From Rutstroemia sp. NJR-2017a BVV2 (taxonomy: Eukaryota; Ascomycota; Leotiomycetes; Helotiales; Rutstroemiaceae): a stretch of DNA of 64,000 bases. Location of the stretch: the NCBI GenBank assembly GCA_002946415.1, contig NJPS01000032.1, positions 310,001 to 374,000 on the forward strand, in the 5' to 3' direction. Positions within the stretch are counted from its first letter, which is position 1; the number at the start of each line of letters is the position of its first letter. Under the pieces are notes generated by a model. That model did no database searches. It saw only the letters and a list, made by a program, of their open reading frames with translations, and had not been told where the DNA came from. Position numbers and translations under genes: made by a program. This document shows, one piece after another, positions 30,301 to 43,100 of the stretch.

Positions 30301-33300
30301 GAATGCCATTGTTTGAGCTTTTCCCGTCGTTTTGTAACGCGACTTTTTAATGTCTCCTCAGTCTTCTCGTTTTCAGAGTCGACGAAATCATCCCATGCAC
30401 GCGACATGGCTCCGAAAAACAAAGCATCAAGCTCTAACCTATGATCGTGAACCCATTCCACAAAAGTTTCATTGTCCAACTCGGTGAGTCTCTTGAAACC
30501 CGAGTCTAGATGTTTATGCTCACTTGGCATAGCATGGCGAAGCATGACAGAAGTTTCTTCGGGCTTTTGAACGAGTATTATACGCCAGATATTAGCAGCA
30601 GCCAGACGTATACTTTCTTTCGCGTCAACCAGTTTGACATAAAGCTGATAACAAAGTAACTTAAGATAGGTATCTTCGGTAACTTCAGCAGATAAGACAA
30701 CAGTCTGCCAATATAACAGCTTGTCCATCAAATCCAGAGCTTCAGACTCTGATGCATCTGGGACATCGAGCTCGGACAATCTCAGAAGGACAACTCTAAG
30801 GAAGACCCCCTTGATGGTCGTGATAGCTTGGCTACAAAGTCGCACACTCTTGATTTTCGAGACTTCTGGACGTTCCAAGTACTCAAGAACTGTCCCGGCG
30901 AAGTCCAAAAGAACTTCGGCGCCACCCAGGAACCAACCTTCGAAAACAGCTTCACCGATATGTAGAATAAACCGAGCCATGTTCTGTATAAGCCGAGGCT
31001 CCCAAAGCAATTTTTGGTTCAATTGAATGGTGGTTCCGAGTTGAGAGATCATATTTCGTAGTAAGTAAGACTCAAAGTATGCTTGATGCTCTTGAAACCC
31101 AGGAGGAACTTTGAGAAACAATCCGAAGCCGGGGAATTCCTTTCTCGCCATGACCTGATCAATGAATACCCCTACAACCAGTTCCAAAAGACCCTCAACT
31201 ATGGCGTTACTGACTTTTTGTGCAGCAATTCGTTTCTTGGGGGACATGACCAAGTTCAACCTAGCTGACGATGGGCCATACTCAGATGGCCGAGAAGTTA
31301 GCAAAATGAACGATGAACCTCTACGTAAAGGCTTCGCCCTTGGTGCCGTTGGGCTTGGCGGAAGCAGAGTCTCCACGGTTGAGGTTCGCACAATAGGTGG
31401 AGGCAAAATTGATACTCTGGAGACAGGCCTTATGATGACATCGTCACCCTCAAATGTTAATGCAGAATCGCGCGAGTTAAGCTCTGTCTCTGCACTAACC
31501 GCATCAGCACTAACGATGACAGGGAAAAGGACCGTGAGAAGAAGTCTGACGTAGTCCGAGGACAGGGCAAAGTCTCTGAAGTCCTGGGATTTGCCGTGTA
31601 TGTCGGCAAGAAATCTAATTACTGTATGCAAAATGATAACTTGTTCTGCCAGGCGCTCCTTCTTTGGCTGTTGAGTTTCTATTCGATATTAGCTTAATTT
31701 TATGATTCCGGGAAAGATAACCTTACGTCTAGACTCAAGTTCTTTGGTCAGCGACATGGACCTATGACGACCGGTAACGATTGGAGTTTCTGTTGGCGAC
31801 TGCATATCTTTCCCATTGCCTTTATCGTGTAGAGGAGAGTCAGGATCGTCTTGATTTCTAAGCACATCCTTCAATCCATGTTGTAACATGTTGGTGATCA
31901 CTGGAAGGGCGCTAGGATAGATAGGCTTTCCCGTGGTAAATGTGTCTACCAGGCTGTATAAATCGAATGATCTCTCAAAATCGATCTCCGCAACATCATG
32001 GCCAAACAAGATACTGAAGCATATAGGCCACAAGGTCGGAATGTCCCACCATCTTTTAAGTCGGTGCCGCATGATAGTGAAGCCACCTGTCTTCCCCGAA
32101 AACTTTGACGCGTAGCTAGATCCATGAACAACCAAGAGTCGGGCTAGGATCTTTGAGCCTAAGACAACAACTTGTGGGTCATCCTCCGTTAAAAGATGAA
32201 GAAGCCACTGATTACGTTAGGACATGAATTCGAACCTGAGCTCACTTACATACCTTATTTGTCACTGTTCTAGCAAATTTACGAATATTCGAAGTGCTTC
32301 CCTTTTCACACAGCAGCTCTGTATACATTTCCAGTACTCGATTTCCCAGCTGTCTTTTCGTCATGGTTACAGAAGCAACTTCACTGTTGTCAAATACAGT
32401 GCTAATTGTCGGCCTTCTTGGGCCCCTTGAAACTGTAGCAGCTCGACTTGGAAGTGTTGAAGTGGACGTTTTAGGGGTTCTTGAGGCGGAGCTGGTAGGC
32501 TTGTGATAAGCATAAGTAATGAACAGAGCAAGAGACCGGAAGACCTCAGAAGTCATGTTACACTTGACCAAACTGGTAAGCGCTTCTATGAAAGAGGGAA
32601 ATACTTCCGCGACAAAGGTTTCTGCTTTCAAAGCATCAAGAAATCTCTTCACAATTCCTGCTTCGAGTCAGTATAATTTTAGACCATACGATGTAGGACC
32701 AACTTACGCATTCGGAAAAGTCTTCGGGAATTGAATTCGTGATACTTGCTATTCACGCCAAAAGTGATGAACTGCTTGTAATATAATCTTTGCGTGATAG
32801 GAGCAGTCTTTCGCCACATATCAAAGTCGACAAGTAAAATGCGATACGCAAGAGGATTTATTATGAATGATTCTTCGGGGGTTTCATGACAGTAGCCGAC
32901 AAAATCCAACACTAGACTCAGGAGCTGGAAACCCAGTTTATCGCGGTCATCATTGCTCATGTTTGGGGAATCTAAGTTGCCGTTTCGAGTAGAGATAACC
33001 GTTCCGGCACCCATCTTTCCACGCAAGAGAGCACCCAGAATTGCATACCCATTCTCTCGCTCCATGGCTTCACTGTTACGCCAACTGGCATTGATGCTTT
33101 CAAACAGATTCTCGACCGCGCGTAGAATGCTTTCTTTGGAATCAGCTACTTCGACTAACTTCAGTCCAATGCCAGTAAACCCTCCCAGTCTCCACATTGC
33201 ATCATCAAGGGCTTGCGGGGCAATTACCACTGGCTCACCAGTCAAAATAGCAGTTCCATGGGCTCTGGTCAATGCCTCATTTATTGAAGGAGAAGACCCG

Positions 33301-35360
33301 TTAATAGCTACCGAAATCCCATTGTTGTGCGTTAGCTGAAATAGATTGTTTGATGCTGTGCGATTAAGCCCTCTCAGAAGCGAGGATCCATGTCCTCTTA
33401 GACGGTCGTCATCTCCTAGTATTGCAGTAGGAAGAATACTCAGGGTAATGCGAGATTCCGGCACCAATGCGCTTGCCTTCCCGCGAATCGCACGGAGTAT
33501 GTCCGAATTTTCTTCTTTTCCGGGGTGCATGAGCTCCTGACGCATCCCAAGAGCTGCAGATGCTTCATATGTTTGGAAAGAGCCCATGCAATCCTGGAAA
33601 TTCCCATTGTAACGTGGCCCCAAACGATAGTAAACTGCAACCAAATCGTCACTGATCACATCTTCGATAAGATGCGCTGAGGCTAGTGACCAGCGAGAGA
33701 AAACCACGCCAGGTCCCAGACGGGTAGACAAATCTTGTGGCGTGCCAAGGAAGGCCTGAACTGGATGTGTTTTACCACTATTTGAGGTGAAGGAGGCAAA
33801 ACTTTCGGTGCTGGCATTGGTGAGTGGAGGCGGGGCCGGATACTGGCATTTGACCTGCTCCGCGAATTCTCCGTCAACATAGAGGATAGCTTTGCTTGAT
33901 GTCATCGTTCTAGGACGCCGATGAACTATTGCAATGTGATACCAACGACGTTCTTGAAAGACTGTTGACTTGAATCTAACACTAGGTCGTGAGGAGGAAA
34001 TAGAAGTTTGCAGAATGAAATTATGGGTATCCTGTTCAAGATACGCCAATAAGAAACATGTTTGAGTCTCATCATATGCCCCAAAAATGGTCGTATGAGC
34101 ATTAGGATCAAATTTATCCACGAATATCCAGGCTGTAAATGTATAACCAGCCGCCGTTGAAGGCGGAGGGAATGATCTTGCCAGAGTTGGGAGTTCTATG
34201 GAGGCAAAACCATTTAAAGAGAGATCAAATTGGATATACGCAGGTGTGTGCGATTTCTTCATCGTGCGAAGGAAAAACTCGCTAGCACCAGGAGATTGGA
34301 GGGAAACAAGATACTGGGCATCATTGAGGGAGCTAATACCTAGAGTCATTAGAGAACCGCACAGATTTTCGACCAGACGTCTCTCGGTAGGAGCAAGTGT
34401 GAAATCGGCATCGAAAGCAAGTGGCAGCAGTGTGGACAGTATTCCCGTCGAATGCAAAGCGGAGAGGCTGTGGTTTGAGATGGAGGATATTTTCGACAAA
34501 GTCAAAATCACTACCAATGCAGCTGGATTTACCGGTATACCAGGCTTCCGAGGTATGGTCCTCCAGAAATCTATTATAGTCGGCACAATGTCCGCGTAGT
34601 GTAGCAAGGAAGTCTCGCGCAAGGTCGCTTGCAAGCGACCTTCCACCAGGCTCAGAATCTTGTCGTCGCTCTGGAGGGTGTCCGACTCGCGTCGTGGCAC
34701 AAGTTGTTGATTCTGCGATGAAGTGGTCGAATCTTCCGTATTCACCGGTATAGAGTTCTCTTCTGAAGGGCTCTTTGAAGGGTGGAGCTCAGCAACAGTC
34801 TGGCATAGCGTTTCGAACCGCTTGTCGTCCAAAGCGAATGCGAGAAGCCTTCCGAAAAGCTGTGCCTCACTCCATATGTCAGACTCACTGCCGCCAATGC
34901 CAATGCTAGCTATGGTTTGTTCCAGCGCTCCCCATCCACCACCTTCGACCCTGCGTTTGAAATATCTTCTATTGCCATAGTGGTCGCGGAAAGCTTGTGC
35001 CAACACTCCCAGTATATTTTCGAGAAGGTCGAAAAGTCGAACTTTATCCTTCTGCTCACGTTTTACCGGATGATAGAAGCCCGAAAAAGCTCGGAGTGTA
35101 TTCAAGAGTATTTGAAATCCATGCAGATGTCTAAAATCGTCCTTCGACCGCGATGTTTGTGAAGATGTTATCAGATATCGTCGGACAGATTGTACTTGAT
35201 CCACAATGGATGGCAGAGGCGGATATGCATCTTCGACACGATTGTGGAGAGTCGTGGACAGGTTATCAAGAAGGACCTGTAGTTCCGCAGTGGCCTTGGT
35301 TGCTTCAGGAGGAGAGGAAGCAGCAGTAGAAGAGCGATGTCTGCGGGTCCTTTGCGACAT
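27309..35360 (-). CDS. bph1: BEACH-WD40 protein (Bph1/beige family)
   Basis: Four exons, 35360-32708, 32657-32254, 32207-31727 and 31678-27309, give 2,635 residues; all three short introns preserve frame. A helical N-terminus is followed by a concanavalin-A-like domain at about 385-510 (TFTAWIFVDKF, RWYHIAIVH, LYVDGEFAEQVKC). Helical repeats come next. Then come a PH-BEACH region at about 1840-1970 (LEGVEGLLILGKDYLYLIDN) and the BEACH domain at about 2010-2300 (MRRWAKGEISNFHYLMLVN, TQYPVFPWILADY, PFHYGTHYSSAMIV, GGAFDHPDRLF, ELIPEFFYLPEFL). WD40 repeats run to the end (GVVILWDLN, GIVCIWKK). The family (yeast Bph1, human LYST/NBEA/LRBA) acts in vesicle trafficking, vacuole/lysosome size and cell-wall deposition. 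The start is the first in-frame ATG. Confidence 0.94.
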
Positions 35361-37777
35361 CTTCCACTCCTCCAATGTCTGGTTGGATCCACCCTTCTAG
35401 AATCTCCTTCATCAGTTTCCCCTTTCAAATATCTGAATTCAGTAATTCGACAGCTATGCCTTGTAAGATGGCGGTCCTAGATTGCGGTTAAGTTGACTTT
35501 CGTCGAAGTTGTTTGCTTTGTTTGATACTGGTACGCGAAGTGGGGATAGTTGAAACCGTGTTGGCAGTCAAATTCCCTTCTTTATCTTTGGGACGGAGTG
35601 AGAGAAGTAGTTGATTCTGCGGCGCAGCTCTCATCTGCTAAATCAGTGTATGCTCTTCAAAGGTATTTCCAAGGTACGCTGTTTATTCAATTCATAGTGT
35701 CAGCCTTATGTACGGTTGATGGTTCATCCGCCTTGCCAGCTTAAAACGGTAGTAGTAGCCTTAGTGCCTAAATTTGGTTGCTGCTGTAGCTGTAGCTGCA
35801 GCTGCATAAGAGCCATGGTTTTAGAGAAGTTTCTACGAAGGTGTCGTGAATTCACCAAAACTTTGAAGGCCTGATTGTCTGTTTGCATCGACGTATTTAA
35901 TGTCGGTCGTGAGACAATCTTGATCTATCATTCCCAAACCGTTCAGTATTCTCCTTTTCGGAGCTATCGAATTCGGTCACGTGGACACTGTCTTGGAAGC
36001 TTGGAAGAATGTCAAGGTTGGGGTGAGCGAGTCAGAAGCGCTCAGCATATATCAACCCGGTTCCATAGACAATGATGATAAGAAATGCGAGGAGGCGAGG
36101 AGGTGAGGTTTTGAGGTCATGATATGATCATATGGATCACGCGCTCGCCCTCGGAGCTTGTTTCACATGAACCTCTCACCTATCTACTTTCGTAGATATG
36201 CTATCAATACGGTAAAGGGGATGATCGGATGGGATAGGGTGGCTGAACTTGGATGTCTGTTGCTCCTAGAAACACCTTCACAACCGGATTGTAAGCTTTT
36301 GAACCATTGAATCATGCCTAGTAACTTAGTAAGATTTACTCCACAGCGTTTAGAATGTTCAGAATGGCTTCCGCCTCACGGAATGCAGTCATCTAGTTGG
36401 CTCCGGGGAACAAACAGCCTTGGCGGATCTCGAAGTATCGGTAAGCTGTAAGCTGGGAGATGTAAGATGCAAAGTTATGGGGCTCGGAATTACAGTACGA
36501 TGTACCATATGCTGGAGATAAAGATGCGATGACAAGGCAAGCGTTGGAGACACCGCCCGTGGTTTTACTTCGCAGGACGGTAGGAGTCAATAGGAATCCA
36601 CTCGAGACACACCCGCCGAGTAGAAATGGACCAAATGGTACTGTACCTGAATTCATGCATTACTCGTAAACTGGTGTGGGGCCCCAGCCAGCTTTTTTAA
36701 GACCCTGAGGGCGTATCGGTATCAGTACCTGGCACGCCTGTGAGCTAATATGAGCTCTAGAGCCTAGGCAGGCAGAAAGCAGCTGCAAAGCAAGGAAGCT
36801 CTTATCCATGTTACGCGCACCCCGAAGCGTGTTGGCATAAGGCATGAAACATTCAGTCATCACTCAAGCATCACTGATCAGGACAATTAATGCATGAGAT
36901 AATATCTGCTTCGGATGGCGATATGAAGCCATTCGCCCCTGATCTCCATGCTGTTTACTTGGTAGGTTGCGTGTAAGTTATGAGTGAATAATTGCTGTTG
37001 AGTGAGAACCATCACTTACGCATTGTTGGGTAAGCTTCCACCGCGTCGTAGGCGTCGTAGGAGTCGTAGGAAGCATAGAGCGAGTTCCCCTGCACCCGTA
37101 CGCCAGATAGATAATTCATAATTCATGGCGAACGGGCGGCGAACGGCGACGGATGCGCTACTCGACAAACAGGCAGATATTGGTAGCATCATCATGACTG
37201 TCACACGATAGAGATCTGGTGAGTAAGTGCAGCACGGTAGTAACCGCACGAAAGCTATCAGAACAGTCTATCTCTCCTTCGTGCCAAGGTAAGACACGGA
37301 GTGAAGATCCGCACCTCTATTCTTCTCTGTTCTCCAGACCTTCTCCATACTCGATAGCTCGGTACTTGTAAGACTGCGTTGTGTGTACAACTTATGCACA
37401 CACGCACAATTATTATTAGAGAGACGATAGCTCATTGCCATCCTTCAATGCTTATCGCCCACTCGCCTCGTCGATTCTTGTCTGCGTGACCCATTCGTCA
37501 CTGATAACCCTGGACGCTAAACCCCAAAACGTACTAATCCAATACAGCATCGCCCCAGTTGCCTAGTGCACCTTTGTCGGCTACCGGGGAGCTCGAGTGA
37601 GTACATCAACAACTGCTCATCCTCTCTCATCCATCTTCCTTCTTCTCATCAACAACTCCTCCGACAGCTTCATCAACTGTCTTTTATCATCTATCATCCA
37701 TCGAATCCCATCACAACCATCTTCTTTTTGTTATCGAAAGTCGCTGGTAGACAGATCTTCTTTCGCTTTCATCCATA
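35361..37777. other. 2.4-kb intergenic region upstream of BEACH and protease genes
   Basis: The two flanking genes diverge across this interval. No open frame has a recognisable domain. It contains a CTGTAGCTGTAGCTGCAGCTGC run near 35773 and a CACGTG near 35978. There is also a 9-bp repeat at 37044. The last ~180 bases are CT/TCATC-rich, typical of a highly expressed fungal leader before the protease start. Confidence 0.5.
37044..37070. repeat. 9-bp tandem repeat (CGTCGTAGG)n
   Basis: Three copies, the last reading AGTCGTAGG, inside an intergenic region. Confidence 0.85.
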
Positions 37778-39586
37778 ATGCTCGGGCTTATCAGCTTGAC
37801 GTTGTTGCCGCTGCTGGCGTCATCGGCACCAACCTTCAGCACCGAGACCGTCCACGAAGGTGTCGCTCCTCTCCTATCGTCTGCGAACTCGGTAGAGGTC
37901 CCAGATTCTTATATCGTCGTCTTCAAGAAGCATGTCACTGAAGCTTCCGCGACCGAGCATCACAGCTGGGTCCAAGACATCCACTCGGCTGGTGAGGCCG
38001 AACGCACCGAGCTCCGAAAGAGAGGACAATTCCCAATCACGACAGACGTTTTCGAAGGTCTGAAACACACATACAACATTGCCGGTGACTTCCTGGGTTA
38101 CTCCGGCCATTTCGATGATTCCATCATCGAGGAAGTCCGACGACACCCTGATGTAAGCATAAGCCCCCAAATCCTCTTTAATGCAAATCATCCAATTGCG
38201 TCGTTTCGTATACACAAATCTGTCTCCAACTGGTGATAAGTATCCTTGGCGTTATTCTCAGCATCTATCATGCCTAAGCACGAGACCATCGAGCTATGAA
38301 TGAATGGGCGCCATGTTCTGAATGACTGTCATCATCATTGCCTTTTGCATAAACTCTTTAGAATATACAGCTAACATGATCCCAAACAGGTCGAATATGT
38401 CGAGAAGGACTCCCTCGTTCACGCATTAGGTGACAGTGAAGGTGAAACCGAGAAGAACGCTCCGTGGGGGTTGGCTCGTATCTCTCACAGAGATAGCTTG
38501 AACTTCGGTACATTCAACAAATATCTGTATGCCGCTGATGCGGGTGAGGGAGTTGATGTTTACGTCATTGACACTGGAACCAACACTGAGCACGTTGACT
38601 TCGAGGGTCGTGCACACTGGGGCAAGACCATTCCTGCCGGTGATGCTGACGAGGATGGAAACGGACACGGAACTCATTGCTCCGGTACCGTTGCTGGCAA
38701 GAAATACGGTGTCGCCAAGAAGGCCAATGTCTACGCTGTCAAGGTTCTCCGATCCAACGGATCCGGAACTATGGCCGACGTCGTCAAGGGTGTTGAATGG
38801 GCTGCCAACTCTCACACTGAAAAGGCCAAGAAGGGAAAGAAGGGCTTCAAGGGCTCTGCTGCCAACATGTCTCTTGGTGGTGGCAAGTCTCCCGCTCTTG
38901 ACCGTGCTGTTAACGGTGCCGTCAAGGCTGGTATCCACTTTGCTGTTGCCGCTGGTAACGATAACGCCGATTCTTGCAACTACTCCCCAGCTGCTGCTGA
39001 GAACGCCATCACCGTCGGCGCCTCTGCTCTCGATGATTCTCGTGCCTACTTCTCCAACTACGGACCTTGCAACGACATCTTCGCCCCTGGTTTGAGCATT
39101 CTCTCCACCTGGATTGGCAGCAAGTACGCCGTGAACACCATCTCTGGTACCTCCATGGCTTCCCCACACGTTGCTGGTCTTTTGGCCTACTACCTCTCCC
39201 TTCAACCATCCAGCGACTCCGCCTATGCCGTTTCTGAGTTGACCCCAAAGAAGTTGAAGGAGAACATCATCTCCGTCGCTACCAAGGGAGCTTTGTCAGA
39301 TGTTCCATCAAACACCGAGAACCTTCTTATCTGGAACGGTGGTGGATCATCCAACTACTCCTCTATAATTAAGGCTGGTGGATACTCTGTCAAGTCAAAC
39401 TCCAAGCAAGTTCCATCAACCATCGAGCTTTTGGAAGAGGCCATTGAGAATGACTTCAACATGATCTCCGGCAAGGTTGTCAAGGGTTCAGAAAGTATGA
39501 TGTCCAAGACTGAGAAGTTCTCGAAGAAGATCCAGAAGTTGGTTGACGAGGAGATCCACGAATTCATGGAAGAGCTTAGCTCTTAA
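37778..39586 (+). CDS. pepC: Vacuolar subtilisin-like serine protease (PrB/PepC)
   Basis: Two exons, 37778-38152 and 38390-39586, give a 523-residue preproenzyme. A signal peptide (MLGLISLTLLPLLASSAP) is followed by an inhibitor I9 propeptide (about 40-130: DSYIVVFKKHV, then FLGYSGHFDDSIIEEVRRHPDVEYVEKDS). The S8A catalytic domain has Asp near 185 (VIDTGTN), His near 219 (GHGTHCSG) and Ser near 380 (GTSMASPHVAG). A C-terminal extension follows with SVATKGALSDVPSNTENLL. It matches cerevisin-type protease B of the fungal vacuole, which matures hydrolases and degrades autophagic cargo. The protein group includes Aspergillus PepC/Alp2. Codon use is strongly biased to C/T-ending codons in the catalytic exon, suggesting high expression. 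The 237-nt intron is long for this genome. Confidence 0.94.
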
Positions 39587-40161
39587 ATTAAGATATCGGT
39601 TTGCCATTAATCTTGGCATAGATGATCTGTAGGACATTGGTCCTCGACGTTTTTCTTTAACAGTATGTGATTATGGACATGGGTTGGTGCTGGTTGGAAG
39701 GTCTCCATGCGCATTTTGATTATAGGGCATTTCATTGTGTCACGGCTATCATGGTTTGTAGTCGAAAGACAATTTAGACCAGTATTAATGAAATTGTACA
39801 ATTCCTTCTCAATTACAACATGGGCATAACTCAATGTGATCAAACCATGGCAAGAAACATTCGAATCATAACTGACCTATTGTGATGTTGCGAGGAAAGT
39901 ACCATTGGAATGTTCCTCCCCTTCAGAGCTCTTTCCTCAACAAGTGTTATGGGAGACTCGACAATACCCATATTCCTCAATCCCTCCGCCTTCATTACTT
40001 CAAACAATTATCGTGTTCTCGTCTTCTCTTTGAGTGTTCAGTCACAACATTTTGGTTCAATTCAACTTTTGGTTACCACATGCATGCATTTAGCAGCTGT
40101 ACCTCATTTAACTTTTTGATCATCACCATTACCTCATTTCTGAAAGCATCGCATAGAAGAA
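39587..40161. other. Intergenic, no gene seen
   Basis: Protease 3' UTR followed by the upstream region of the disordered-protein gene; no supported gene. It is AT- and TCA-rich near the following start codon. Confidence 0.45.
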
Positions 40162-43100
40162 ATGTTGCGGCGGAATAGCTCTCATGGACCTAGTCGAAGG
40201 AAGTCAACATCATCATTCCGTAGCAGACACGACACTATCGACCCAGCAGAAGCCCAACTGCATGCTCAAGCTGCAGCAACGTATGCATTTGCTAGAGCTC
40301 AGGAAAGAAACAGTACCGACCAAAGCAGGCTTGCAAGAAACAATAGTGCTACCAATCATCAAAACCTATCACAGTCCAGGCAACAAGAGGTTAATTTGAA
40401 TCTGGGTAGTCAAGCTCTCAAGCGTCAACAAAGTGTTCGGTTCGTGGGTCCGAATGCAGTCAATCGAAGAAAATCTACAGGAAGAAAAACGGAGCCACCT
40501 GCTCTTGGTAGCAAATCAAGCACCGCTACCCTAAGACCAGTCGCGCTCACCACGAATGCTCCTGTACCTGCAGTATACCGTCCACCAAGTCGTTCCTCGT
40601 CAATCGGCAAAGCTTCGCTGGGTAGATCAACCGCTCAGAACTATGCTTCAACTGCAGCTTTTGACGAATACTATATCAATGAAGATGACTTTGCCTCCAC
40701 GCCATCATCGTTCGAACGACATGCCATCAGAAAATCCAAGTCTATGTTTAGTCCCCTGGGGGCTCCTAATGTGTTTTACAGTAACGGTAGCCCAGACCGC
40801 TCAATCAACTATTCGAATACTCCTCGTAGCCAGGAGAATGAGGTCCCTCTGAGAGCGCCAAAATCAATGAGCTTTCTTCGAGGTGGCAGCGATTTCCTTA
40901 GGTCAGCTACAGGCCGTGAAAGAAACGACGAGGCTGTACAAATGGCTAGAGACAGATTTTTTGTTCAAGCTACGGAGCAACGGCTTCGTGAGCAACCATC
41001 CTTCATTCTAAGATCAAAGGCGTCAAGGCAGGACAAGCCTTTTCGGAAATCGCTTCGAAGCAGCAGCGGTAGATCCGGTACTACCGACTCGAACGAGTCT
41101 TCAAGGGATCTGGGTTTGAAAGACAAGGCTCGCAGAGTATCTCAAAGCTTGAAAAATAAGTTACGGAAGGTTTTCGGGCGCAGCAAAGAAGAAAATGTAG
41201 CCATTCCACAGCAGCAGGTGGATGCTGTCGAGACTCATGTTAGAGCTTATGCTGGGCAACTATCCGCCAATCATGAGGACTTTCTAGATATCCCAAAACC
41301 TGACCATGCTGCGTTCGCCCATGTAGCAGCACGTGTACCATCGTTGCGTGCCATAGCATCCAATCAGCAACTCCGGTCTCGAGCTGGCAGTATCCGCAGC
41401 TTCCAAAGCGACCTCAGTGACGACAAGTCTCGCGTAACCAGCTGGACAAACAATTCAACGGTTAATACTATTAACAGCCAGGGACTAAGATCTCAGCAAC
41501 AAGAAAGAGATCAAAGGCTCTCAATAATTAATGAAACAGGGACACATATCTCCAAAGCATCATTTCATCGACCTAGTGCAAAGAATCAATTTTCAGCTTA
41601 TCCTGCATTTCATAGGCCTGGTCATGTCCAAGCCCCAAGACCGGGAGGTGTAGACAGCGCCAGAGTCTATTCTGCTTTGATGAAGCGCCTAGATGAGAAC
41701 AGTCCCCACGCAATGCCAGCCGTTTTGCGACAAGCCAGCACCGAGACTGTACGAGCTGACCAGTCAATAAATCACCGGAGCAACTCCGTCAAAAGTACCC
41801 ATTCGCATCAAAAGCCATGGATTCGTCAAGTACCAGCAGACCACAACTTCGTGGCCGAAGGTGGCGACAGGCATATTCAGGATCGTCAGCTTGGCGCCAT
41901 CCCTTTTGTGTGTTTTGCCAACACATCCGAAGATCCCTTCGGTCAGGGACATGCTTTCAGGTCAACAAATGCGCAACACAATTCGCAATCGCACAACTCT
42001 GATGATGTGTTTTTCTTCAACTCAGCGTCAAGCAATGGAAATCCTTTCGAGCGAAGACAATTTTCCGATGGTTCCGGAGGAGGATACAGTCTTACGGATG
42101 CCGAAGTTCCTTATCATCCTGCCGAGGATCCTTCAGGGCTTACTCAACAAGAGAAAGCCGCTCGGGATGATCCTATGCCCAACACTAAAGTTATCCGCGA
42201 AGCAAGATCGGCCTTCTTTGGGGGCTCAACATTCAGAATTGACAGAACCACAAGCCCTTATCGTCGCGCACTGGCTGAGACTGAGGGTTCAGCTCTCACA
42301 AGTGATAGCTCATTGGCAAGACGAGGTTCGCCAACCCGAAATGTTCCACCACATCGGCTTCCTGCCGCAGCATCAGCTGGGGATGATGATTATTACAGTG
42401 AGAGTGTCTATTCTCGTACAACCGGTGCATACAATTCCCAGGCCGAAAGCTGTGAATCGATTGCTCCCACTGTAAGGCTACCAACCATGCCTAGTGAGGA
42501 TTCTAGTAGTGGTGGCGGCGCTGTTATCATCAACAGTACTACTTACCGTCCAAACTACCCCCGGCAACGAGACCAGAGCTCAGCTGGCTCGAACGAGTGG
42601 AAGCAATGGATGTCATCCGAAGTCGCCAAGCTCGAGAGACCAGAGAATGGGACAAGCCACACTATGCCTACATCATCTAATAACTACTATGTCCGTCATA
42701 GGAGGGAGCACGCGCAGATGACGGATGATGATACGGACGTCGTTCAGAAACGTATACCCTCAGTCAAACAGCCGCTAGGCCTCGTCCAGCAAACCGCCTA
42801 TTCTTCCACTGGACAACAACCATTAAGACCCATCCTTAAAAACCGCTCAGCAACCTCCCTCAACGAGATTGGAGAGGTTCCCAATTGGATTCCTCAAGCA
42901 CCACCAATTCCCCCTCCTATACCCACTCGTTCTCCCCTCAGACAAATGCAAAGTAGAACAAGCCTCAAAAGCACCTGCACTATCACTCCAGTGACGCCCA
43001 GCTCAAGTTTTCAGAACCACAGTACGAATACTCGAAGCGTTCTTCATAAACGCAACGTTTCGGATACCAAGAGTATTAGGAGCGTTAGGAGCGCCAAGAG

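Noticed and set aside
36393..36863. Two short minus-strand frames between the BEACH and protease genes
   Set aside because: No domain, poor composition and no splice signals linking them.
38426..39248. Long minus-strand frames across the protease exon
   Set aside because: Strong codon bias of the real gene keeps the antisense frames open; the composition is Ser/Val- or Arg-rich without domains.
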